From: RGIG5579 sp045597125
GTDB taxonomy: Bacteria > Bacillota > Clostridia > Oscillospirales > SIG627
DNA length: 64,000 bases
Direction: 5' to 3'
Assembly (NCBI GenBank): GCA_045597125.1
Contig: JAZODR010000021.1
Coordinates: 1-64,000, forward strand
The stretch's first letter is position 1, and every line of letters begins with the position of its first letter. Under the pieces are notes generated by a model, which made no database searches, had not been told where the DNA came from, and worked only from the letters and a program-made list of their open reading frames with translations. A program made the translations under genes and the position numbers. Below are positions 22,722 to 30,463 of this stretch, piece by piece.

Positions 22722-24551
22722 ATGTTTAAAACAAGAAAACTTCTGGTATCTCTGATGATTTTTCTTCTGTTGACCGTGGTTTTGGGTATCAGCGTATATG
22801 CGATGGACCTGAAAGTGGCAGAGAAGAATGGTTTTGAGGTGGACGGAACACAGTATGATTTTGAAAATGGAGTGACGGTATCTGAGGAAAGCGAACTTTC
22901 CGGCGAGGATTCGGCATATGCATATTTGGATAGCTATGAGGATAATATGCAGGCAGATGCTGATTTCAAGACGCATTCCAAGGAGGCGGTAAAGACGGTT
23001 CGCGAAGGCGTTCCCGCATACGCTACCGTTTGGTCCTTGCTTCCCGCAGTAATCGCCATTGCCCTTGCTCTGATTACCAAAGAGGTGTATTCCTCTTTGT
23101 TCGTGGGAATTTTGGCAGGTGGTTTGATTTGGTCCGGATTTAACTTTGAGAAGACCGTGACTCACGTATTCAGCGACGGCTTCGTGGCAAGTGCCGCAGA
23201 TTCCTATAACATGGGTATTCTGGTATTTTTGGTGATGCTGGGTGCATTGGTTGCTATGATGAACAAAGCAGGAGGCTCTGCTGCATTTGGCAGATGGGCA
23301 TCCAAGCACATTAAGGGAAGAGTGGGTGCGCAGATTGCCACCATTATTCTTGGATGTTTGATTTTTATCGACGACTATTTTAATTGTTTGACGGTAGGCT
23401 CCGTGATGCGTCCCGTAGCAGATCAGCACAAGGTCAGCCGTGCGAAACTGGCGTATCTTATTGATGCTACTGCGGCTCCCGTTTGTATCATTGCTCCTAT
23501 TTCCTCTTGGGCGGCTGCCGTTGCAGGTTTTGCTCAGGGCGAAGGACCTATGAGCGGTATTTCCTTGTTCATCAAGGCGATTCCTTTTAATTTCTACGCG
23601 CTTCTTACCATCGTGATGATGCTGGTTCTGGCATTTGGTAAGTTTGACTACGGCCCAATGAAGCTTCACGAGAAAAACGCCGTGGGAAAAGGTGACCTGT
23701 TCACTTCCGGCGGGGAAGAATTTCTTGATTCTGTTACCGAAGGAAAGAGTGCTAATCCGAAGGGCAAGGTGATTGATCTGGTATTCCCCGTGGTATTTTT
23801 GGTTATTGCCTGTGTTGTGGGAATGATTTATTCCGGCGGATTTTTTGATGCGGAGTCCGAAGGCTATAAGAATTTTATTATCTCCTTCTCGAATTCCGAT
23901 GCTTCTGTTGGTCTTTTATATGGGTCTTTTGTTGCTGTGATTGTAGCGGTGATTTACTTTTTGTGCAGAAGAGTTATTTCCTTTAAGCAGTGTATGGAAT
24001 CCATTCCCGAAGGTTTTAAGGCTATGGTTCCTGCTATTATGATTTTGATTTGCGCTTGGACGCTTAAGGCTATGACCGATTCTCTTGGCGCCAAGATTTT
24101 TATTTCCTCTTTGGTAGAGGGAAGCGCTGCGGGATTCCAGGCTTTCTTGCCCGCCATTATTTTCTTGATTGCAATAGGTCTTTCCTTTGCAACGGGTACC
24201 AGCTGGGGAACTTTTGGGATTTTGATCCCTATCGTTTTGTCTGTATTTGGCGGTGTTAATGATAATATGACCGTAGTTGCTATTTCTGCTTGTATGGCAG
24301 GCGCTGTATGCGGTGATCACTGTAGTCCTATTTCCGATACTACCATTATGGCTTCCGCAGGTAGCCAGTCCAATCATTTGAACCACGTTACCACTCAGTT
24401 GCCTTATGCGATGACGGTTGCGGGTGTTTCCTTTGTAACCTATATTTTGGCCGGATTTGTTCCCAATGCGTGGATTGCTCTTCCTGCAGGTATTGCGCTG
24501 ATGATCGGAACGCTTTTGGCGATTCGTGCTTTTGCCAACAGAAAGGGATAG
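22722..24551 (+). CDS. NhaC-family Na+/H+ antiporter
   Basis: A 609-residue transporter with about twelve membrane spans from residue 100 onward. Conserved stretches such as FIDDYFNCLTVGSVMRPV, TAAPVCIIAPISSWAA, FATGTSWGTFGILIPIV and GDHCSPISDTT are typical of the NhaC/YuiF-like ion transporter family. It probably exchanges Na+ (or a small organic acid) for protons. The first 30 residues are an extra hydrophobic, signal-like helix followed by about 65 acidic, soluble residues, an unusual N-terminal extension. ATG 22722 follows TTGGAGAG. dut follows after 19 bp. Confidence 0.88.
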   Translation: MFKTRKLLVSLMIFLLLTVVLGISVYAMDLKVAEKNGFEVDGTQYDFENGVTVSEESELSGEDSAYAYLDSYEDNMQADADFKTHSKEAVKTVREGVPAYATVWSLLPAVIAIALALITKEVYSSLFVGILAGGLIWSGFNFEKTVTHVFSDGFVASAADSYNMGILVFLVMLGALVAMMNKAGGSAAFGRWASKHIKGRVGAQIATIILGCLIFIDDYFNCLTVGSVMRPVADQHKVSRAKLAYLIDATAAPVCIIAPISSWAAAVAGFAQGEGPMSGISLFIKAIPFNFYALLTIVMMLVLAFGKFDYGPMKLHEKNAVGKGDLFTSGGEEFLDSVTEGKSANPKGKVIDLVFPVVFLVIACVVGMIYSGGFFDAESEGYKNFIISFSNSDASVGLLYGSFVAVIVAVIYFLCRRVISFKQCMESIPEGFKAMVPAIMILICAWTLKAMTDSLGAKIFISSLVEGSAAGFQAFLPAIIFLIAIGLSFATGTSWGTFGILIPIVLSVFGGVNDNMTVVAISACMAGAVCGDHCSPISDTTIMASAGSQSNHLNHVTTQLPYAMTVAGVSFVTYILAGFVPNAWIALPAGIALMIGTLLAIRAFANRKG

Positions 24552-24570
24552 AATACAAAGGAGAAGCGGA

Positions 24571-25005
24571 ATGAAAATTGCTGTAAAAAAGGTATTGCCC
24601 GGCGCAAAGCTTCCCACTTACGGAAGTGAATTTTCCGCGGGAGCGGATTTGTATGCGCTTTTGGAAGAACCTTGTACCATTGCGCCCGGTGGAACGGTGC
24701 TTTTGCATACGGGAATTGCTATGGAAATCCCGGAGGGTTACGGCGGTTTTATTTATGCAAGAAGCAGCCTTGGCGTAAAAAAAGGACTTGCGCCCGCCAA
24801 TAAGGTAGGGGTAATTGATTCTGATTATCGTGGGGAAATCCGCGTTGCTCTGCACAATCATGGCACCGAACCGCAGATGGTGGAAAATGGTGAACGGGTC
24901 GCTCAGCTGGTGATTGCTCCTTTTCTGAAAGCAGAATTTGAGGAGAGTGAAGAATTGGCTGAAACAGACCGCGGTGCAGGCGGTTTCGGCAGCACGGGAA
25001 AATAA
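24571..25005 (+). CDS. dut: dUTPase (deoxyuridine triphosphate nucleotidohydrolase)
   Basis: A 144-residue trimeric-type dUTPase that hydrolyses dUTP to dUMP, supplying the dTMP precursor and keeping uracil out of DNA. All five motifs are visible: AGADLYA (1), ARSSLG (2), GVIDSDYRGEI with the catalytic Asp (3), ERVAQLVIAP (4) and DRGAGGFGSTG (5, P-loop-like tail). ATG 24571 follows AAAGGAGAAGCGGA. It is probably cotranscribed with the antiporter gene and ends at a good terminator. Confidence 0.95.
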   Translation: MKIAVKKVLPGAKLPTYGSEFSAGADLYALLEEPCTIAPGGTVLLHTGIAMEIPEGYGGFIYARSSLGVKKGLAPANKVGVIDSDYRGEIRVALHNHGTEPQMVENGERVAQLVIAPFLKAEFEESEELAETDRGAGGFGSTGK

Positions 25006-25017
25006 TGAATGAAAACG

Positions 25018-25049
25018 GGTTCTTGTCTTGTGGACAGGAACCTTTTTTT
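25018..25049 (+). terminator. Intrinsic terminator after dut
   Basis: GGTTCTTGTC pairs with GGACAGGAACC (10 bp, one wobble), followed by seven T. Confidence 0.85.
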
Positions 25050-25206
25050 GTTAAAAATATACAAGAAAAAAGTGTTTAAAATAGCAAAAAAATGAAAAGT
25101 TATGATGAGATTGTAAATTCTAAAAAAAAGGTTCCATTTTTAAAAAAAGTGTGCTACAATGTAATCAGCCTAAACTAGGCAAAAATCTTTTGAAGGAGAA
25201 AGAAAA

Positions 25207-26718
25207 ATGAACGCAAAAAGAATCCTTTCTTTGATTTTGGCGGTCATTATGCTTTGCTCTGTATTTTTGGTTTCTTGCAATAAGGAAGAAGGCAAGGAAG
25301 GCGGCGCTGCAGGCAGCGTTGTTGAAAATGAGACCGAAGATGCCAGCAAGGTATATGATGCTGAGGTCAAAAATCTCAACGGTCATGAATTTCGTTTTGT
25401 CGTAAGAGAAAAGCCTACTGCTCCTCACCTTTCCGTAAACGAAGTTTATGCAGAGGCTCCCAATGGCGATAAAGTAAACGATGCTGTATTTGCTCGTAAC
25501 GCTCAGCTTCAGGAAAAGTACAACTGTACTATTGTTGAAGATCGTCAGAGCGGTGTTATTTCTGCAGTTCGTGAACCTTTGATTGCAGGTGAATATGTTG
25601 CCGATTATATTCTTCATGATGCAAACGGTAGCAGACCTCTTGCAGCTGCTAACTTGCTTGTTGATTTGTCTGTTCTGGATAATATCAACTTGGAAAAGAG
25701 TTGGTGGGACCAAAACGGTATAACAGGTATGAACGTAGGCGGCAAGGTTTTCTTTGTTAACGGCGATGGATGCACTTTGGATGACAGAGCTGCTTGGATC
25801 CTCTTTTTTAACAAGGACTGGATTGAAGAATACGATCCTGATTTGAACCTCTACGATGTAGTAGAAAAGGGTGAGTGGACCATTGATTTAATGTATGAAT
25901 TGATGACTGCCACTGCAAAAGACGTGGATGGTGATGGTGTTCTGACTGCCGGAACGGACCGTTTCGGTTACACCGGCGAATGCTTTAACAACTGGGTACA
26001 CGTAAACGGTTGCGGTGGTACACTTTCCAGAATCTCCTCTTCCGGAGAGTATGAAATTCCCGCACAGCCTAAGGCTGAGCTTCTCAACATTTGGGAAAAG
26101 CTTCGTCCTCTGCTGACCTCTCCCACTCGTTTTGTTTCTGATACCAGTAAATACTTCCATAGTGGACAGGCTACTTTCTATGCAGGAAACACCGGTATTA
26201 TTACCAACGCAGCAAGCTCTACTATTTCTCTTGGTGTTCTTCCTATGCCTAAGTTGAATAAGGAGCAGGATAAGTACTATAATGGTGTATCTTACTATCA
26301 GCTTGGTTGTTTCAGCATTCCTACTACCACTGATAACTGCGAGGACTGGGAACTGAACGGATTCACCTCCGGTCGTGAACAGGCAGCATATTTCCTTGAA
26401 GCATTCAGCTACTACTCTATGCTGATTTTGACTCCCGCATTCTATGATCAGGTTATTCTCAAGCAGTCCATTCGTGACGTTGAGTCTGCTAAGATGATAG
26501 AGTACTCTATGGAGAACAAGGTTTATGACCCTGTTGTAGGTTATGACTTTGGTAAGCTTTTGAGACTCTTCTACGAAGTAGGTTCTCCGAACGTTGGCGC
26601 ACCTGGTTCTGATGCTGCTTATGATACTTTCGTATCTACTTATGAGTCCAGATTTACCGCTGCTCGTAAGGCTCTTCAGGATTATATGAGATATATCAAT
26701 ACCGAGGCGGCAGTTTAA
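25207..26718 (+). CDS. Extracellular solute-binding lipoprotein
   Basis: A 503-residue lipoprotein (lipobox LVSC, Cys24) of the type used by carbohydrate ABC importers. It has the two-lobed binding-protein layout, with aromatic-rich segments (SWWDQNG, YFHSGQATFYAG, LPMPKLNKEQDKYYNG) and an EF-hand-like DVDGDGVLT stretch near 240 that could hold Ca2+. No permease or ATPase gene is adjacent. The UgpC-like ATPase at 39260 could serve it, with permeases encoded elsewhere. A candidate -10 TACAAT (25155-25160) lies upstream, and the gene is monocistronic. Confidence 0.85.
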   Translation: MNAKRILSLILAVIMLCSVFLVSCNKEEGKEGGAAGSVVENETEDASKVYDAEVKNLNGHEFRFVVREKPTAPHLSVNEVYAEAPNGDKVNDAVFARNAQLQEKYNCTIVEDRQSGVISAVREPLIAGEYVADYILHDANGSRPLAAANLLVDLSVLDNINLEKSWWDQNGITGMNVGGKVFFVNGDGCTLDDRAAWILFFNKDWIEEYDPDLNLYDVVEKGEWTIDLMYELMTATAKDVDGDGVLTAGTDRFGYTGECFNNWVHVNGCGGTLSRISSSGEYEIPAQPKAELLNIWEKLRPLLTSPTRFVSDTSKYFHSGQATFYAGNTGIITNAASSTISLGVLPMPKLNKEQDKYYNGVSYYQLGCFSIPTTTDNCEDWELNGFTSGREQAAYFLEAFSYYSMLILTPAFYDQVILKQSIRDVESAKMIEYSMENKVYDPVVGYDFGKLLRLFYEVGSPNVGAPGSDAAYDTFVSTYESRFTAARKALQDYMRYINTEAAV

Positions 26719-26726
26719 GTTTATGA

Positions 26727-26763
26727 ATATCGCACCGAGAAAAACTCGGTGCGATATTTTTTT
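26727..26763 (+). terminator. Intrinsic terminator after the solute-binding gene
   Basis: ATATCGCACCGAG and CTCGGTGCGATAT form a perfect 13-bp stem followed by a run of seven T. Confidence 0.9.
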
Positions 26764-26771
26764 GCATAAAA

Positions 26772-26801
26772 AAAGAAGATCGGCGAAAGCCGATCTTCTT
26801 T
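26772..26801 (-). terminator. Intrinsic terminator of the kinase-SIS-TIM-YjbQ operon
   Basis: AAAGAAGATCGGC and GCCGATCTTCTTT pair perfectly around GAAA. On the minus strand the stem runs into a long T tract. Confidence 0.9.
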
Positions 26802-26805
26802 GAGG

Positions 26806-27426
26806 TTATCTCTTTTTCCACTCGTCGTACTGCTCCATATAGGTCTTTTCTTCTGCAGGGAACTTGCGGAGGGTGTTTACAACCTCGCCGTTGTTGTACT
26901 TGCGGGAACCGATGTCATCGCAGGTACCCATAATGGTAATGTTGCACTGACGGGGACGGGCACGAACGTGATCCCAGTCGATAAAGTAGATGTGAGCAAA
27001 TTCGCCAAGATCCAGAACGCCATCCTTAATGGTCATGGTCTCGCTTCTGCCAAAGAATACGGAGCGAAGGTGACCGTCGGTGTTCATAGAGGTGAAGTTG
27101 CCGGGCTCATCTACGTATCTGCCGAACTGAGCGTGTACGGGACCGGGGTGACGGTACTGATGCTCGTCAGCAAAGTCGGGGATCATCTTTCTCATAATGT
27201 CCAGCAAGTCGTGCTGCAGGAACTCCAAATCGAAGGTATCGAAGTCGTGGGAGCACTCCTGAATCATTACGGAGCAGGTGGTGTGGTGAGAAACAACAGC
27301 AACGGTACCGTTGGTAATACCGGCCTCTTCAACGATCTTGTGAACGTCGATAGAGATGTCATGGAAGGTGGGAATCCATCCTCTGGACTGCAGCTGAATC
27401 TCTCTTTGTACCATTTTAAATTCCAT
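26806..27426 (-). CDS. YjbQ (UPF0047) family protein
   Basis: A 206-residue member of the YjbQ family with SHHTTCSVMIQE (46-57, putative metal and phosphate site), a NTDGHLRSVFFGRSETMTI segment and the terminal RARPRQCNITIMGT motif. Some homologues show weak thiamine-phosphate synthase activity, but the real role is open. It is longer than typical bacterial members (about 135 residues) because of insertions around 70-105 and a C-terminal tail. It is the last gene of a sugar-type operon, which argues for a phosphorylated-sugar substrate. ATG 27426 follows GGAGG. Confidence 0.88.
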   Translation of the reverse strand: MEFKMVQREIQLQSRGWIPTFHDISIDVHKIVEEAGITNGTVAVVSHHTTCSVMIQECSHDFDTFDLEFLQHDLLDIMRKMIPDFADEHQYRHPGPVHAQFGRYVDEPGNFTSMNTDGHLRSVFFGRSETMTIKDGVLDLGEFAHIYFIDWDHVRARPRQCNITIMGTCDDIGSRKYNNGEVVNTLRKFPAEEKTYMEQYDEWKKR

Positions 27427-27458
27427 TATATTTTCCTCCTGAAAATAAAAATAATAAC

Positions 27459-28175
27459 TTATTTCTGAGCCTGTCTTACATCCCAGGCTTCACGGACTGC
27501 GCGGATCATATCGTCAACCATCTGGTATCTTGCTTCGGGAGTGGGGAGACCCACGATACCGGAGGAAGAACCGGTTGCTTCTGCGCCTGCTAAAATATTG
27601 CGATATACATCGTCATAGCACTTGATACCTGCACCTTGCAGTACCAGAATGTCGGGATTGACATCCTTGACAGCGCGGATGGAAGCTTCAACGTATTCTT
27701 CGTCAGAAGCTTTGCCGGTACCGATAAGCTCAGTGGGCTCTGCAACAATGATATTGGGATTGAGATGGGCAATGGCTGCAGCTTCTGCGCAAGAGTCTGC
27801 ACAAACGATGGTAGCCAATCCAACTTCATCTGCGCGCTTGATAGCGGCTTTCAGCTGGGCAACGGTAACGGGCTTTTCACAGTGATTGAGCATAACGCCT
27901 TCTGCGCCTGCAGCAACAATGCTTTCGGGGAGAATGTCAGCTAAACCTCTTCCGGGGGTGAGAGCATCCATATGAGGTGCGAAAACGTGAATCTTCTCCG
28001 TTGCTTCCTTTACTCTGCGGATCTCAACGATGGGGGTGGTGAAGATGATGTCAACATTATATTTTTTGCTGGCAGCATCTGCAACCTTGGCAAGTTCAAC
28101 GACATCATCGCCCCAAAGGTAATTCTTTGGACCAATTTCGAAGAAGGGTGCCTTAATGGTGATATTCTTAATCAT
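27459..28175 (-). CDS. Triose-phosphate isomerase-family enzyme
   Basis: A 238-residue short, archaeal-style TIM barrel. Likely catalytic residues are Lys17 (GPKNYLWG), His98 (LNHCEK) and Glu146 (AEPTELIGTGK); the phosphate-binding loop GAGIKCYDD follows. It interconverts ketose and aldose phosphates, but its place in a kinase/SIS operon, away from the glycolytic genes, suggests a four- or five-carbon sugar phosphate and not glyceraldehyde 3-phosphate. ATG 28175 follows GGAAGGAG. It lies between the SIS and YjbQ genes. Confidence 0.85.
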   Translation of the reverse strand: MIKNITIKAPFFEIGPKNYLWGDDVVELAKVADAASKKYNVDIIFTTPIVEIRRVKEATEKIHVFAPHMDALTPGRGLADILPESIVAAGAEGVMLNHCEKPVTVAQLKAAIKRADEVGLATIVCADSCAEAAAIAHLNPNIIVAEPTELIGTGKASDEEYVEASIRAVKDVNPDILVLQGAGIKCYDDVYRNILAGAEATGSSSGIVGLPTPEARYQMVDDMIRAVREAWDVRQAQK

Positions 28176-28193
28176 TGGTTTTCTCCTTCCAAC

Positions 28194-28790
28194 TTATTTC
28201 TTATTCAAACGCTCACCAACGGCTCCGCCGGGATGGGTGAGGGCAAACTGCTCATTAACAAAGCCGGTTTCTTCAATCAAAGCGGTTTGCAGAGCATCGA
28301 ATACGGATGCAAGGGCAACAAAGCTGGAGGTGGACTGGGAATTGTACTTGTCGGTTTCCAGATTTACTTGCATAGGAATTACAATGTCAGCTCCTTGAGC
28401 AAGGGGAGAATCCATCTTTTCGGTTACGGAAATGACGGTAGCGCCCTTGGTGCGGGCAATATTCATAATGGGAATCAGCTCTGCAGTCTTACCTCCGCGG
28501 GATGCCAGAACCATAACATCGCCTTTTTGGAGGAAGCCCGTTGCACCGTGTACTGCTTCTGCAGGGGAAATAAAGCGTGCGGGACGCTCGATGCAACATA
28601 AGGAGTGAGCAAAGTGGGTGCAGCAGATACCGGAGTGGCCGCAGCCTGAGGTACCGATACGCTCTGCTTTTGCCAAAGCCTCAACAGCTTTCGCAAAGGC
28701 ATCCCAATCCATAACTTCTTTGGCGCGATTAATTTCTGCCGCCTCGATATCAAATGCTTTTTGTGCGGCAACCAATGCTTCGTTCTTCAA
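28194..28790 (-). CDS. SIS-domain sugar-phosphate isomerase
   Basis: A 198-residue SIS protein of the phosphoheptose/arabinose-5-phosphate isomerase type. It has GTSGCGHSG (47-55, phosphate binding), LASRGGKTAEL and VTEKMDSPLAQGADI, and the HPGGAVGERL tail that closes many KdsD/GutQ relatives without their CBS domains. It probably isomerises the sugar phosphate made by the kinase upstream. The start is TTG 28790 with GAGGT about 9 bases before. The gene sits 25 bp after the kinase gene in the same operon. Confidence 0.88.
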   Translation of the reverse strand: MKNEALVAAQKAFDIEAAEINRAKEVMDWDAFAKAVEALAKAERIGTSGCGHSGICCTHFAHSLCCIERPARFISPAEAVHGATGFLQKGDVMVLASRGGKTAELIPIMNIARTKGATVISVTEKMDSPLAQGADIVIPMQVNLETDKYNSQSTSSFVALASVFDALQTALIEETGFVNEQFALTHPGGAVGERLNKK

Positions 28791-28815
28791 AACTTATATA
28801 CCTCGATTCTTAAAA

Positions 28816-30234
28816 TTAAACAGATATAGTGGAAATATTTAATAGATTGTCCAATTTTTTATACTTGTTATAGGCAGCGCTGTAATCTATGCCTTGAGGA
28901 CTGTAGGTCTTTTTGGTTTTGATAATGCTACGACAAGCTTCTTCGATGGAAGGATAAATGCCGCAGCCAACACCTGCCATAATGGCAGTACCAAGACAAG
29001 CAGATTCCTTTTCCTGCAGAGTGGAAAGGTTTAGACCGGTAACGTCTGCTTTGATTTGCGCCCAAAGGGGACTGGTTGCTCCGCCGCCGGTAATGCGGAT
29101 TTCGTTGCACCCAGCTCCGATGCACTCTAAATCATCCTTTAGAGTGAAGGCAACGGCTTCCAGAATGGCGCGGGCAAAGTGACCCTTGCCGTGTGCTAAA
29201 GTCATACCCCAGAAAGCACCTCTGGCATCGGGGTTATATACGGGCATAGTAGAGCCGCACAGGTGAGGCAAAAATGCCAGACCTTCTGCGCCGGGTCCTG
29301 CTTTTTCCGCTTCTTCATCCAATTGGCGGAAAGACATTTCAGAAGCAAAGTTGTTGCGGAACCACTTTAGCGCCATCCCTGCGGTAGAACTCCACAAAAG
29401 GGAAACATATTTGTTGCCAATGGCATGGAGGTGACAAGGAATTTTGGAATTTGGGTCATAGGGAGGGATGGAATCGGTTACCACGCAAATTGCCATAATG
29501 GTACCGGTCATTTCGCTGACGATATTTTCGTCTATCACTCCTACGCCTACAGCACCTGCGATCTGATCCAGCGCGCCGGTTACCACGGAGATATCGCCGA
29601 ATGATCCGATTTTGGTAGCGGAGGGAACAATGGCGGGAAGCATCGCGCGATCAACGCCGATGAAGTCCAGCATTTCCTGCCACCAATCTTTTTTTACAAT
29701 GTCAAGGTAAATGGTGGAGGACTGAATGGTAGGCTCGGTAACAAATTCACCCGAAAGCGCCCAAAGGAGCCAATCCTCCAGCATAAATATTTTCTTGGTT
29801 TTTGCCCACGCTTCGGGTAGATTTCTCTTCACCCAGAGAAGCTTACAAGCGGGCCAACCGCCGGTGCATTCTGCCTGACCGGTTACATTGTAAATGGTTT
29901 CGCCTCCGAAATGAGCCTCGATCTCCTCGGCTTCTTTCACGGCACGGTTGTCCAGCCAAACGATGGCGGGCATGGTAGGATTGCCCTCGGCATCGGTCAG
30001 AATCATGGTTTCGCCTTGGGTATCAATGGAGATGGCGTGAATCTGAACCGTTTTTTGAATTTCGGCAATGGCTTCCTTTGCGATGCGGATATATTCCATT
30101 GCATCGAATTCTACCAGATCGCCGCGGGTATCCAGAGTATAATCAATATTGGTTTCGGCAAGGCAGGTTCCTTTTTCATCAAAGCAGACGGCTTTGAGGG
30201 AGGTGGTGCCTATGTCGATTCCCAGTAAATTCAT
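28816..30234 (-). CDS. FGGY-family carbohydrate kinase
   Basis: A 472-residue sugar kinase related to xylulokinases. It has the N-terminal phosphate loop GIDIGTTSLKAVCFD (5-19), IDTQGETMIL, WLDNRAVKEAEEI with the catalytic Asp, TGALDQIAGAVGVG, and the second-domain RITGGGATSPLWAQIKADV. It phosphorylates a pentulose or related polyol or ketose as the first step of the operon. It is the first gene behind a TTGACA promoter (30299-30328), followed by SIS, TIM and YjbQ. The exact sugar cannot be named from sequence; no transporter is beside it. Confidence 0.9.
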   Translation of the reverse strand: MNLLGIDIGTTSLKAVCFDEKGTCLAETNIDYTLDTRGDLVEFDAMEYIRIAKEAIAEIQKTVQIHAISIDTQGETMILTDAEGNPTMPAIVWLDNRAVKEAEEIEAHFGGETIYNVTGQAECTGGWPACKLLWVKRNLPEAWAKTKKIFMLEDWLLWALSGEFVTEPTIQSSTIYLDIVKKDWWQEMLDFIGVDRAMLPAIVPSATKIGSFGDISVVTGALDQIAGAVGVGVIDENIVSEMTGTIMAICVVTDSIPPYDPNSKIPCHLHAIGNKYVSLLWSSTAGMALKWFRNNFASEMSFRQLDEEAEKAGPGAEGLAFLPHLCGSTMPVYNPDARGAFWGMTLAHGKGHFARAILEAVAFTLKDDLECIGAGCNEIRITGGGATSPLWAQIKADVTGLNLSTLQEKESACLGTAIMAGVGCGIYPSIEEACRSIIKTKKTYSPQGIDYSAAYNKYKKLDNLLNISTISV

Positions 30235-30298
30235 TTTGTTTCTCTCCTTCGGAAAAACTGGATTTTGTGAGAAAAAATTCCAACACTTTTCAAGTACA

Positions 30299-30328
30299 AT
30301 TTTACCATAAAACTTATGGAGTTGTCAA
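30299..30328 (-). promoter_or_regulatory. Promoter of the FGGY kinase operon
   Basis: On the minus strand TTGACA (30323-30328), 18 bp, TAAAAT (30299-30304), with an AAGGAGAG Shine-Dalgarno before the ATG at 30234. Confidence 0.6.
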
Positions 30329-30405
30329 CAATGAAAGGGGGAAAAGTGCAAGGAAAATTGCTTTTTTTGCAAAAAACTTTGATGTAAATCGGGGTGGAGG
30401 GGGAG

Positions 30406-30434
30406 TTGACGAAAAGAGAAAATTTATTTATAAT
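30406..30434 (+). promoter_or_regulatory. Promoter of the GyrB/ParE-like gene
   Basis: TTGACG (30406-30411), 17 bp, TATAAT (30429-30434), 30 bp before the ATG at 30464. Confidence 0.65.
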
Positions 30435-30463
30435 AATACGAGATTGGCTTGATAGGAGATTTT

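Noticed and set aside
22704..24617. Long minus-strand open frames opposite the NhaC-type antiporter
   Set aside because: The plus-strand transporter motifs and Shine-Dalgarno are clear; the antisense products are His/Asn-rich and without starts.
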